From NCBI RefSeq assembly GCF_019956555.1, contig NZ_JAHBDQ010000009.1, positions 94,617-158,616 of the forward strand: a DNA stretch of 64,000 nucleotides. Direction: 5' to 3'. This DNA comes from Pseudomonas sp. A-RE-19. GTDB taxonomy: Bacteria; Pseudomonadota; Gammaproteobacteria; Pseudomonadales; Pseudomonadaceae. The translations under genes were made by a program, and so were the position numbers. The notes under the pieces were generated by a model. The model had not been told where the DNA came from. It saw only the letters and a list, made by a program, of their open reading frames with translations, and did not search any database. Below are positions 56,739 through 64,000 of this stretch, piece by piece; positions within the stretch are counted from its first letter, which is position 1; the number at the start of each line of letters is the position of its first letter.

Positions 56739-57632
56739 TTACTGTGTAGCCACTCGCCGAAGCTTCAAACCCCAACCCTGTTGCATCCCGGCGGCGGCCA
56801 ACAGAATCGCGGCGACACCTATCCATTGCAGCGGCTCCAGGCGATGGCCAAAGGCGAACCAGTCAACGAAGATCGCTGCAATCGGATAAATGAATGACAA
56901 CGCCCCGGTCAGGGCGGTCGGCAGTTTTTGAATCGCGCCGTAGAGCAACACATACATCAAACCGGTATGCACGATACCCAATGTCACCAGGCTGGCCCAG
57001 GCACTGGGCGCTTGCGGCAGCGCCGAAAAGTGCGCAAACGGAGCGAGCAACAGGACGCCGGTGCAGACCTGGATCAACGCGATAAGATGCGGTGGCGTGC
57101 CGGTCAGGCGTTTGATGATCAACGCGGCAATCGCGTACAGAAACGCCGCCCCCAGCGCCAGACCAATCCCCATCAGGTAATCATTACCGCCCTCGCCCTG
57201 CTCGCCATGGGCGCTGACAATCGCCAGCATCCCGAGAAACGAAATGCCCAGCCAGAACAGTTTTTGCAGGGTGATTTTCTCCCCGAGAAACAGTGCGGCC
57301 AGCCCCACCAGCATGAACGGCTGAACGTTATAAACCGCCGTGCCAATCGCAATTGACGCGCGGGAATAGGACGCGAACAACAGCACCCAGTTACCGACAA
57401 TCGCCACACCGCTCAGTACGGCCAGCAAGAAAGTGGTGGACGTCAAAATGCCGGGGCGAAGGAAACCGAACGCCGCGCAGATCAGCAACAAGGTGGCGGC
57501 GCCGAACACGCAGCGCCAGAACACCACGTCCAGCACCGGTTGCCCGGACACCAGCACGAACCAGCCAATGGTCCCGGAAATCAGCATGGCGGCGGTCATT
57601 TCAAATGACCCGTGACGTATTGTTTTGTCCAT
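56739..57632 (-). CDS. EamA/DMT-family exporter
   Basis: 297 residues, ten membrane spans in two EamA repeats (FEMTAAMLISGTIGWFVLV; GIGLALGAAFLYAIAALII), with small cytoplasmic linkers. Exporters of this family handle amino acids and metabolites. The ATG at 57632 is 6 nt after AGGAGG; the ATG at 57635 is too close. It is divergent from the Lrp-type regulator, a common arrangement for amino-acid-controlled exporters. Confidence 0.92.
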   Translation of the reverse strand: MDKTIRHGSFEMTAAMLISGTIGWFVLVSGQPVLDVVFWRCVFGAATLLLICAAFGFLRPGILTSTTFLLAVLSGVAIVGNWVLLFASYSRASIAIGTAVYNVQPFMLVGLAALFLGEKITLQKLFWLGISFLGMLAIVSAHGEQGEGGNDYLMGIGLALGAAFLYAIAALIIKRLTGTPPHLIALIQVCTGVLLLAPFAHFSALPQAPSAWASLVTLGIVHTGLMYVLLYGAIQKLPTALTGALSFIYPIAAIFVDWFAFGHRLEPLQWIGVAAILLAAAGMQQGWGLKLRRVATQ

Positions 57633-57766
57633 CATCAGCCTCCTCTATTCGAGCCCAAAGTATGCCAATTCGCCGGGAGGCTTCTCCAGCGCCAAAAGCA
57701 GGCTAAACTCGATTTCTGCCTTTTTTATCAAGGCTTATTCAACTGATTGCCTAACAGGGGTTCGCC

Positions 57767-58204
57767 ATGACCGACGACATCGACCAAGTGCTGATCAGCG
57801 CATTGATGGAAGACTCACGCCGCTCTCTCAAGGCCCTGGCACAGATCAGCGGTCTGTCCTCGCCCAGCGTCGCCGAGCGCCTGCGCCGCCTCGAAGAGCG
57901 TGGGGTGCTCAAGGGCTACACCGTCGAGATCGACCCCAAGTGCTTCGGCTACCAACTCCAGGCCATCGTCCGCATCCGCCCGCTGCCGGGCCAGTTGCAG
58001 GAGGTGGAGCGCCAGATTCAGGCCATTCCCGAATTCACCGAATGCGACAAAGTCACCGGCGACGACTGCTTCATCGCCCGCCTGCATGTGCGCTCGATGG
58101 AGCAACTGGACACCCTCCTCGACCGCCTCAACAGCCACGCCGAAACCAACACGGCCATCGTCAAGAAGACGCCGGTCAAGCGCCGACTGCCACCCATGGC
58201 GTGA
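57767..58204 (+). CDS. Lrp/AsnC-family transcriptional regulator
   Basis: 145 residues. The N-terminal helix-turn-helix (SRRSLKALAQISGLSSPSVA, RLRRLEERGVLKGYTVEID) is followed by a RAM ligand domain (FTECDKVTGDDCFIARLHV). It probably senses an amino acid and controls the divergent EamA exporter 134 nt away. Confidence 0.93.
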   Translation: MTDDIDQVLISALMEDSRRSLKALAQISGLSSPSVAERLRRLEERGVLKGYTVEIDPKCFGYQLQAIVRIRPLPGQLQEVERQIQAIPEFTECDKVTGDDCFIARLHVRSMEQLDTLLDRLNSHAETNTAIVKKTPVKRRLPPMA

Positions 58205-58395
58205 ATGCTGTTGGAACAGCGTAGGTTGATCTTTTTCTGGCGAAGGATTGGCGGCATGAGAACTCAGGTCATGGTACTGGCGGCGCTCCGTTGTTGTATT
58301 TCTACTCATCAATGTCCGGCCCGGAGGCGCATGCAGGCTGCAAAAGTCATGAATCACGCCGCTATAGATCCGTGGAACAGCACCGCAGTAGGCAA

Positions 58396-58423
58396 TAAAA
58401 AACCCGCCGAAGCGGGTTTTTTA
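58396..58423. terminator. Bidirectional intrinsic terminator
   Basis: AAAAAACCCGC / GCGGGTTTTTT stem flanked by A- and T-runs, between the convergent lrp-type and BI-1 genes. Confidence 0.9.
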
Positions 58424-58437
58424 CTCATGGTTTGCGA

Positions 58438-59109
58438 TTAATCATCGCGGCTCATGATGCCGAAGATCTGCAACAAGCTGATGAACAGGTTGTAGATCGA
58501 TACATACAGGCTGATGGTCGCCATGATGTAGTTGCGCTCGCCGCCGTGAATGATAGCGCTGGTCTGGAACAAGATGCAGACCGAGGAGAACAGCACGAAA
58601 CCTGCGCTGATCGCCAGTTGCAGGCCGCTGATCTGGAAGAAGAAGCTCGCCAGTGTCGCCCCCAGCAGCACGAAGAAACCGGCCGTGATGAAACCACCAA
58701 GGAAGCTCATGTCCTTGCGGGTGATCAGCACATAAGCCGACAGGCCGCCGAACACCAGCGCGGTCATCGCGAAAGCCGAACTGACCACTTCCGCGCCGCC
58801 CTGCATGCCCAGGTAACGATTAAGGATCGGGCCGAGCAGGAAACCCATGAAACCGGTCAGCGCAAACGCAGAAACCAGGCCCCACGCCGAATCACGGAGT
58901 TTGTTGGTGAGGAAGAAAAGACCATAGAAGCCGATCAGCACCACGAAGACGTTCGGGTAGCCGACACGCATCTGCTGGGCCACGTACGCCATCACGCCGC
59001 TGAATGCGAGGGTGAGAGCGAGTAAGCCGTAAGTGTTGCGCAGGACGCGGCTAACCTCTAGCTGCTCAGCCTGCACGCTGTTATTAACTGCGTAATCCTG
59101 TTCGCGCAT
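58438..59109 (-). CDS. Bax inhibitor-1/YccA family membrane protein
   Basis: 223 residues, seven membrane spans (YGLLALTLAFSGVMAYVA, VFVVLIGFYGLFFLTNKL, and so on), with the family end region SLYVSIYNLFISLLQIFGI and a final acidic DD. YccA of E. coli modulates the FtsH protease. The ATG at 59109 follows GGAG. It is transcribed alone. Confidence 0.94.
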   Translation of the reverse strand: MREQDYAVNNSVQAEQLEVSRVLRNTYGLLALTLAFSGVMAYVAQQMRVGYPNVFVVLIGFYGLFFLTNKLRDSAWGLVSAFALTGFMGFLLGPILNRYLGMQGGAEVVSSAFAMTALVFGGLSAYVLITRKDMSFLGGFITAGFFVLLGATLASFFFQISGLQLAISAGFVLFSSVCILFQTSAIIHGGERNYIMATISLYVSIYNLFISLLQIFGIMSRDD

Positions 59110-59186
59110 GGCGACACTCCTGTTGGTTTGAAACGTTCAGTCGCAAAGATCATAACAGACGCTCTGTAACAAGCTACGTAGAGAGT

Positions 59187-59214
59187 TTGACAGTGTGTTT
59201 CATTCAGGTATTAT
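59187..59214 (+). promoter_or_regulatory. Sigma-70 promoter of tRNA-Ser
   Basis: TTGACA (59187-59192), 16-nt spacer, TATTAT (59209-59214), 18 nt before the tRNA 5' end. Confidence 0.75.
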
Positions 59215-59232
59215 GGCGCCCGCAACGCAAAC

Positions 59233-59320
59233 GGAGGTGTGGCCGAGTGGTTTAAGGCAACGGTCTTGAAAACCGTCGACTGTAACAGGTCCATGAGTTC
59301 GAATCCCATCGCCTCCGCCA
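59233..59320 (+). tRNA. tRNA-Ser (UGA)
   Basis: 88 nt including encoded CCA. Acceptor GGAGGTG pairs with CGCCTCC; a long variable arm is present as in serine tRNAs. The anticodon loop CTTGAAA reads anticodon TGA, and the T-loop is GTTCGAATC. It marks the boundary between core genome and the accessory region to its right. Confidence 0.97.
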
Positions 59321-59328
59321 TCTTTATA

Positions 59329-59365
59329 CGACAAAGCCCTGATTATTCAGGGCTTTGTCGTTTCT
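59329..59365 (+). terminator. Intrinsic terminator of tRNA-Ser
   Basis: Perfect 14-bp stem CGACAAAGCCCTGA / TCAGGGCTTTGTCG with a TTAT loop, then TTTCT. Confidence 0.9.
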
Positions 59366-59396
59366 GGGGTTTGGTGCCGGAAGCCCTTCCTGCGAT

Positions 59397-59431
59397 GTGT
59401 TCCATAACTATTATGGAAGTGTTCCATAACT
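59397..59431. repeat. Direct repeat GTGTTCCATAACT x2 with embedded inverted repeat
   Basis: Two identical 13-mers (59397-59409 and 59419-59431) spaced 22 bp, i.e. about two helical turns. The first overlaps a perfect inverted repeat TTCCATAA-CTA-TTATGGAA (59400-59418). The layout resembles an operator array or recombinase arm site. It lies 77 nt after the tRNA. Confidence 0.6.
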
Positions 59432-59542
59432 CACGCCGTTTTCGACCCCTTCCCCGGCGTTCCTGCCGATGAATACCCTGGCTCCTTTTGGCTGAGCGTC
59501 TATGGTTACATTTCTACTGTGTCATGCACCCAGGAGACGATC

Positions 59543-59701
59543 ATGCCTAAATCTGGCGGAACCAAAATCGCATCGGGCGGAGCTGGAAAAGGAGGCGGTG
59601 GGGGTGGCGGAGCTAAAGCCCCTGGCCTCATAAATGGACCCAGCACCACAGGGAACAAATCTGGCCCTGGTCGCGGCAACGCGCCTCCTAAGGCTAAGTA
59701 A
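59543..59701 (+). CDS. Small Gly-rich protein
   Basis: 52 residues, half of them Gly, Ala, Ser or Pro, with a Gly7 run (KGGGGGGGAK), basic overall and without hydrophobic segment. AGGAG is well placed 7 nt before the ATG, which argues that it is translated. Not a recognised family. It lies in the accessory region after the tRNA, upstream of the DUF3606 gene. Function unknown. Confidence 0.6.
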   Translation: MPKSGGTKIASGGAGKGGGGGGGAKAPGLINGPSTTGNKSGPGRGNAPPKAK

Positions 59702-60152
59702 TCGCAATATTTGCCGGCGCCTAACCTTGGGCGTCGGCAACAGGTTATTTCTAGGACCAATGCTCATTTGCCCGACTTCCTTCCAGCACTAGCACCCCAT
59801 GCTGGGGACTGAGCAAAGCTAACCTATTGTTTTACAAAGAATATAAACCCTATTTAAGGTGGCAAATCATCCGCTTTTTTGTGCTTATGCAAACGATAAA
59901 CCGTGGCCTGCAGCGGCGGTTTTGCGCAAGACTCTCCACTGGCGCAGCACCTGCCAGTCTCTGCCCAAAATGTCGGATGTGCGGATTAGCTGGAGTTTTT
60001 GGGTTGGGGGTTTTAAAGGTCTTCAGGGGGCAATCAATCTTCGGTGCCGTCGTCGGTGATGCCAATCATCGGTTATGCGCGGCGCCACCTCGCGCCACTC
60101 AACAGCACTGCTAACCTCCTTGCGCAGTACCAACCCAACTAGGAGAAGCAAA
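59702..60152. other. Intergenic stretch in the accessory region
   Basis: 451 nt without a convincing gene. An imperfect hairpin just after the Gly-rich gene (TTGCCGGCGCC..GGGCGTCGGCAA, 59710-59741) may be a terminator. The rest shows lower GC than the core genome and no ribosome-site-supported frame; the end must hold the promoter of the DUF3606 gene. Confidence 0.45.
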
Positions 60153-60329
60153 ATGTCGGACGATCTCACCAAACGCCGCCCGCAGGATGCATCAAAGATC
60201 AATGTGCATGAGCCCTATGAGCTGAATTACTGGTCTGATCACTTCAAAGTGTCTAAGGAGAAGATCAAGGAAGCAGTTCAGAAGGTTGGCGTAATGGTTG
60301 ACAAGGTAAAAGTTCACTTAGGTAAGTGA
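60153..60329 (+). CDS. DUF3606 small protein
   Basis: 58 residues: SDDLTKRRPQDASKINVHEP then YELNYWSDHFKVSKEKIKEA and VGVMVDKVKVHLGK. This is the full DUF3606 pattern (short basic proteins of unknown, possibly stress-related, role). AGGAGA lies 8 nt before the ATG. Confidence 0.88.
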   Translation: MSDDLTKRRPQDASKINVHEPYELNYWSDHFKVSKEKIKEAVQKVGVMVDKVKVHLGK

Positions 60330-60336
60330 TTACCTG

Positions 60337-60367
60337 AGCGGAGGATCACAAAGTCTTCCGCTTTTTC
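60337..60367 (+). terminator. Intrinsic terminator of the DUF3606 gene
   Basis: AGCGGAGGA / TCTTCCGCT stem with one G-T pair and an 8-nt loop, then TTTTT. Confidence 0.75.
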
Positions 60368-60688
60368 AGCGACCGGCAGCCGCCGCGGAATACAACTCCC
60401 GCCCATACCCCAGTCGGTGCCGTCGCCCGGCCAGCAGCACCTTCACCTCAAGCAATACCCTCCCCTGCGTCCTGCAAACCTGCAACCACCTGTAGCAACC
60501 TCAAAATGCCACCATTCAAACCCTCGTGCTAGAGCGGTTACCATTCGCACCCAAGTAGTGACATGGAACACAGGGAAAGCTGAGCTCAGCTTTAGGAAAA
60601 GTCCTACAGTCAACGCCTGAGCTTCCCGGTAACGTCATTCTGCCCCAGCCTCAGGCCGGGAATCCCCAAGGACGAACAAGGACGATTC
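60368..60688. other. Leader region of the PAAR-toxin gene
   Basis: 321 nt without a gene. Close to its right end is an 18-bp perfect palindrome AAAGCTGAGCTCAGCTTT (60576-60593) immediately followed by TAGGA-AAAG-TCCTA (60593-60606), placed about 85-110 nt before the PAAR-toxin ATG. They are candidate regulatory sites. Confidence 0.5.
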
Positions 60689-61840
60689 ATGATTTCTTCT
60701 GCACGATTGGGTGACAAACACGTCTGCCCAATGCCCGGTCATGGCACCACGCCGATTGCCTCTGCTTCCGCTGACGTCAATATCAACTTCATGGGCTCTG
60801 CTCGGGTAGGAGATACCTGTGGCTGTGGAGCTGTTATCACCACCGGGTTTCCCTCTATTCAAGTGAACGGACGCCCTATGGCCCACTTGGGTAGTCCCAC
60901 CAGCCATGGCGGAACCATCATCACCGGGTCAGGCGATGTTGGTGGAGGGTTTGTCATGGGGGACGCTGGCGGTGCAACCATCATCAACTTCATGGCTCTC
61001 GGAGCATTTCGGCCAGACGGCACCGTGGACGATGAGAAAATGGCCACACTGCTGGCTGATCCGAAGCTGACAGAAAAGGCAACCGCTGCTAATGCTTTGG
61101 TAGATCCCAATGCAGCGACTAAGCAGCAGGACGCGAAGCCTGAGCCAAAGGCGGAACCTGCCGCTTGCAAAGACCCTGACGAAATGGAAGGGCTGGCCAA
61201 CTACATCGCCGGTGAGATGAACCGAAACATCCTGAGCCCGGAAATCTTAAGGATGCAGAGGCTTAACAACTATGATCCCACTGCACCGGACAGGGAGCCT
61301 CCCCTAGTCACAGGCTTGGGCGGACCGGCGGCCCGCGCCCTGAACAAGTACAGGGACAGAGCTACATCGTGGGTAATCTGGGCAAGTAAAGTGGGCCCAA
61401 GGATGGATTGGGATCACAAACCGAAACTTCGTAAGCTGTTTGTTGGACTGCACCATAAACAGGGTGCATACGAGTACTTTTACGATATCTGGTCGAACAT
61501 CCACTATGGATACGTTGGAATAATAGGAGGCTTGTCAGAGAGTGAGCTACTGGATGGCGCTGGGGCTGCACAATTTTTGTCGGACGCCGCTACCAAAGCT
61601 GCCGAGATGAACAAGCCTGAAGCGGAGAGAGTGCACCCCGGTCCACATACTACGGCGAGTCCATGGACTGAACCGCGATCATGGGACGATGTTGCCGATA
61701 GGGTATCGATTAAAATTGGGATGACGCTCGCCAAACAGCATCCCACAGGGGGAGTAACCGCGAAGATGATCATGGACGAAGTGTTAGCAGTACCACCAGA
61801 GAGCTGGGGAGATGGAATCCGTGTCCACAAATGCCAGTAA
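60689..61840 (+). CDS. PAAR protein with C-terminal type-44 polymorphic toxin domain
   Basis: 383 residues. The PAAR tip (residues 1-95) shows KHVCPMPGHGTTPIAS, NVNRGMPVL-like NINFMGSARVGDTCGCG and LGSPTSHGGTIITGSGD. A low-complexity linker rich in Lys, Pro, Glu and Ala (about 145-165) leads to a toxin domain (about 170-383) with MDWDHKPKLRKLF and the hallmark YFYDIWSNIHYGYVG, which matches bacterial polymorphic toxin type 44. The biochemical activity of this domain is not decided by the sequence. The overlapping downstream gene is the presumed immunity. A specialised type VI effector. Confidence 0.85.
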   Translation: MISSARLGDKHVCPMPGHGTTPIASASADVNINFMGSARVGDTCGCGAVITTGFPSIQVNGRPMAHLGSPTSHGGTIITGSGDVGGGFVMGDAGGATIINFMALGAFRPDGTVDDEKMATLLADPKLTEKATAANALVDPNAATKQQDAKPEPKAEPAACKDPDEMEGLANYIAGEMNRNILSPEILRMQRLNNYDPTAPDREPPLVTGLGGPAARALNKYRDRATSWVIWASKVGPRMDWDHKPKLRKLFVGLHHKQGAYEYFYDIWSNIHYGYVGIIGGLSESELLDGAGAAQFLSDAATKAAEMNKPEAERVHPGPHTTASPWTEPRSWDDVADRVSIKIGMTLAKQHPTGGVTAKMIMDEVLAVPPESWGDGIRVHKCQ

Positions 61841-62240
61841 GCGTCGGACATGGTACATACGGATACTGTGGATACCTGTGTTGTATTTGGTGGTCACTCA
61901 CTGGGACATAGCTTTGCCAACCGTGAATGTTCACTATTCTAAAGCTGGGCGAGATGAGTTCCGGTACATCTGGAACGTCCAAGACCGGATTTACAAAGGT
62001 GGGATGCTTCCCGGAGGTGGCGCAGTTGATAATGGCGTGCTCTTTCCAGACGATGAATTCTTCATGGAGTTTTCGTGGTGGAGCAAAAAAGAAGGGCGAA
62101 ACCATTGCATCAGCATCACACCGAAGTGGCCCAACACCGACGTCTACCTAGACGCAGATGGCAACATCGACATGCGAAAAGAGAGCGGAACGGACACAGA
62201 CAGGTTGAAAGAGTGTCAGTGGGACCGAGCCAAGCCCTAG
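61812..62240 (+). CDS. Membrane-anchored immunity candidate for the type-44 toxin
   Basis: 142 residues. One N-terminal membrane span (YIRILWIPVLYLVVTHWDIA, about 14-33) with positive residues before it points to an inner-membrane anchor and a periplasmic body of about 105 residues. It starts 29 nt inside the toxin gene in another frame (ATG 61812, GGGGAG just upstream). Position and topology support an immunity role against a toxin that acts in or passes through the periplasm; the family is not recognised. Confidence 0.68.
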   Translation: MESVSTNASKRRTWYIRILWIPVLYLVVTHWDIALPTVNVHYSKAGRDEFRYIWNVQDRIYKGGMLPGGGAVDNGVLFPDDEFFMEFSWWSKKEGRNHCISITPKWPNTDVYLDADGNIDMRKESGTDTDRLKECQWDRAKP

Positions 62241-62337
62241 GCAGAGCCCCCCAGAACCGGGCCGTATTTTTCGGATGTTGCTCAGGGCTTGCCAGGGTTC
62301 AAAGCAGAGAGATGAATTTACGGAACTGGCCCCTCGT

Positions 62338-62600
62338 TTACTTCGCCACTGAAACTTCCCTGACGTACGCCTGGCAAGCACGCAGCGCAATCAATCCGCG
62401 GTCGCCGCGGTCTGTGATGGCGATAATTCGTTGAGCATGCGCGGGGTCAAGTTCGGCTCTTGTGCCTCCATGAACCACGCCGCCGGCGCTGGCAGCGGCT
62501 GGCACCCCGTCACCACCACCGGCGGGGCCGGTGGCGAGTAGGACTGACAACCGGACATCAGCAGTGGCAAGGCGATCAGACAGGCGTTGCTGCATGCCTG
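62338..62600 (-). pseudogene. Remnant of phage spanin pair Rz/Rz1
   Basis: One minus frame ends RIIAITDRGDRGLIALRACQ (stop at 62338), typical of the C-terminus of a phage Rz-type spanin. The overlapping frame ending at 62391 encodes a lipoprotein-like piece, ALPLLMSGCQSYSPPAPPVV, with a lipobox (LMSGC), typical of Rz1. Nested Rz1 inside Rz is the normal phage arrangement. The N-terminal half of Rz is missing, replaced by IS66 sequence beginning at about 62610. Confidence 0.65.
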
Positions 62601-62615
62601 GCGGGGCAGGGTGTA

Positions 62616-62819
62616 ATGGTGGCCTTGAGCAAGCTGGTGTACGACGACTTCGCTGGCTACAAAGCCGGCTTCGAGAAAGGCATGATCGAAATTGGTTGTA
62701 TGGCTCATGCCCGACGCAAGTTTTTCGATCTGCACATGGCGAATAAAAGCCAGTTGGCAGAACAGGCACTGCACTCGATTGGCGGCTTGTACGAAGTTGC
62801 CGACGCAGCGGGCGAGTGA
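62616..62819 (+). pseudogene. IS66-family transposase fragment
   Basis: About 67 codons resembling an internal part of the IS66 TnpC transposase: YDDFAGYKAGFEKG, then IGCMAHARRKFFDLHMANKS and LAEQALHSIGGLYEV. Full IS66 transposases are about 500 residues, so this is a small fragment, without terminal repeats visible. It abuts the phage spanin remnant. Confidence 0.78.
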
Positions 62820-63132
62820 GATTGATCAACTGCTGCCGCATCAGTGGGTATCTGTCTGAGTTACACAAGACCTGATGTCCGTAGACTTACACTACGCCGT
62901 CTGCCAAAAGCACTCACTCTAGGATTCTGGCTTGTCAGATCGCTGCAATATTGCTAGTGTCGATCCATGACTACCTATTGCCTCACCTCGACTACCACCA
63001 CCACGACCGCTGAAAGCGGAGCGTGCGAGGTGTCGTGAGCCAATAGCAGACGAACTTCAAAGGCCCGCCAGCGATGGACAGGGCCTTTTTTATGCCCTTG
63101 TGTCGCTGGCTCAAACGCAAGGAGATGCACCC
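62820..63132. other. Intergenic stretch with a hairpin
   Basis: 313 nt with no supported gene. At 63058-63093 the sequence AAAGGCCC..GGGCCTTTTTT forms a short-stem, terminator-like structure. The remainder shows nothing I can identify. Confidence 0.4.
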
Positions 63133-63651
63133 ATGTACGCCCTGTTGATACTCGATATCCAAGTCGGGCTTGTTCACGGCCCGGAAAAACTATGGCGCTG
63201 CGAAGAGTTGTTGGAAACAGTGAATACGCTGATGGACAAGGCACGCAGCGCTGGTGCTCCAATTTTTCTGTCGCGCCACATCGGGCCCGCTGGATCTCCA
63301 ATCGAACCAGGCAGCCCGTTGACGATGGTTGCGCAGGAACTGAAACTTCTGGGTGGAGAGGTGGTATTCGAAAAGCGGCGGCCTAACGCCTTCGAAATGA
63401 CCGACCTGGCGGACAATTTGCGGTCTCGCGGGGCTACCGGTGTGGTAATCACTGGCATGAAAACTCAATACTGCGTCGACAGCACCTGCCGTGCTGCTCG
63501 TGATCTTGGCTTCGATGCGGTACTTGTCTCCGAAGGTCATACCTGTTCAGACACGCCAGTGATGAAAGCTAAGGACATCGTTGCTCATCACAATGCAACT
63601 CTTGACGGGCCGTTCTGCCAGCTAGTTCGGGCTGAGGAGTGGAGCTTCTAG
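63133..63651 (+). CDS. Isochorismatase-family cysteine hydrolase
   Basis: 172 residues. The catalytic Asp is in ALLILDIQVGLV (residue 8), the Lys in VVFEKRRPNAF (about 82), and the nucleophile Cys in TGMKTQYCVDSTCRAARDLG (about 117), the complete triad of the family. The ATG at 63133 has AAGGAG 8 nt upstream. The family includes isochorismatases, nicotinamidases and amidases, and the substrate here is not clear. It lies alone in the accessory region. Confidence 0.9.
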   Translation: MYALLILDIQVGLVHGPEKLWRCEELLETVNTLMDKARSAGAPIFLSRHIGPAGSPIEPGSPLTMVAQELKLLGGEVVFEKRRPNAFEMTDLADNLRSRGATGVVITGMKTQYCVDSTCRAARDLGFDAVLVSEGHTCSDTPVMKAKDIVAHHNATLDGPFCQLVRAEEWSF

Positions 63652-64000
63652 CAGAGCCCGAAACTACGGGAATACACATGACTTGCCGTAAGCACTGGCA
63701 CCATGTGACATTCCCGTACTTTAAATGGGACGCTATGGGTCTGCTGTATATCAAAGATACGAACACCGTCGCATCTGGTGATAGGCCGCAAGATGTATTG
63801 CCGGAACGCTTACACACCTTGACCTAAAGCGTCAACTTGAATAAGTGCCTCGGCAATCCTTTCGATGAGATCCTCATAAGCTAGAGCGAGGAGACGTGGA
63901 GGTCTCTTATACGCTCTGGGTGGAAAGCAGAAACCGCAAGAACGATCAAATGCTTCCCCCGTCCATTTGATAATGTTGCTCTAGCGTTCATGGAGGTTCG
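63652..64000. other. Right edge of the window, no supported gene
   Basis: 349 nt. A minus-strand frame (about 63824-63980, including RSCGFCFPPRAYKRPPRL and AYEDLIERIAEALIQV) looks protein-like but has no ATG after the stop at 63981-63983, so it may be a gene fragment. A plus-strand frame (63639-63827) overlaps the hydrolase end and has no ribosome site. Confidence 0.35.

Noticed and set aside
58205..58437. Small plus-strand frame after the Lrp gene
   Set aside because: Begins right at the lrp-type stop, has no ribosome site and runs through the bidirectional terminator.
59850..60065. Minus-strand 71-codon frame in the accessory region
   Set aside because: Proline-rich, low-complexity translation without ribosome site; probably non-coding.

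Overview
The window is a chromosomal segment of a fluorescent-group Pseudomonas. The evidence is high GC, many dispersed REP/REPIN elements with a GTGGGAGCGAGCCTGCTCGCG core, and typical Pseudomonas loci: cti, the cysI-DUF934 pair, a lexA2-imuA-imuB-dnaE2 SOS cassette, cbtAB with a B12 riboswitch, and NfuA. Most of it is core genome. The last 4.6 kb, downstream of a tRNA-Ser gene, is an accessory mosaic.

Layout. 1-2.7 kb (-): an amino-acid ABC importer (SBP, two permeases, ATPase cut by the window edge). 3.0-5.3 kb: a thioredoxin-like protein and a phospholipase D-like protein. 5.5-15.3 kb: an aerobic cobalamin locus organised as two divergent, riboswitch-preceded operons. The minus operon is cobW-cobN followed by a chelatase I/D gene. 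In that gene the AAA+ part and the VWA part lie in different frames, joined by an A_AAA_AAG slippery heptamer with a stop two codons on and a perfect hairpin 5 nt downstream, so one gene can give both the small and the medium cobaltochelatase subunit. The plus operon is cbtB-cbtA-cobE-cobM, linking cobalt uptake to corrin-ring synthesis. 15.4-26.5 kb: nfuA, cti, metH (a B12-dependent enzyme next to the B12 locus), a DUF2970 protein, a periplasmic binding protein, a 37-residue membrane peptide, and cysI-DUF934.

26.5-30.5 kb holds a very large (about 1305 residues) toxin-like protein with a dermonecrotic-toxin-type N-terminal region, leucine-rich repeats, and what looks like a truncated, cysteine-less NEL ubiquitin-ligase start. 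30.6-35.1 kb: sohB, a histidine phosphatase, an SCP2-like protein and a Tat-exported amidohydrolase. 35.2-37.4 kb: a type VI secretion cargo module (PAAR adaptor, a frame-disrupted caspase-like effector, and a membrane-anchored immunity candidate). 37.7-42.8 kb: an orphan HoxX-like protein, a LysR regulator, a fatty-acid-hydroxylase/SRPBCC fusion and an SMP-30-like protein. 42.9-45.8 kb: two small proteins and a hybrid histidine kinase. 46.1-51.9 kb: the SOS mutagenesis operon under its own LexA2-type operator. 51.9-59.1 kb: an oxidoreductase and a DyP peroxidase, a GapN-like dehydrogenase with a FUSC membrane protein, an EamA exporter divergent from an Lrp regulator, and a BI-1/YccA membrane protein.

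From the tRNA-Ser (59.2 kb) to the right edge, gene density falls and the content becomes mosaic: a Gly-rich peptide, a DUF3606 peptide, a second PAAR protein fused to a type-44 toxin domain with an overlapping membrane-anchored immunity gene, remnants of a phage spanin pair abutting an IS66 transposase fragment, and an isochorismatase-like hydrolase. No vgrG or type VI structural gene is present in the window, so both PAAR modules must use secretion machinery encoded elsewhere.
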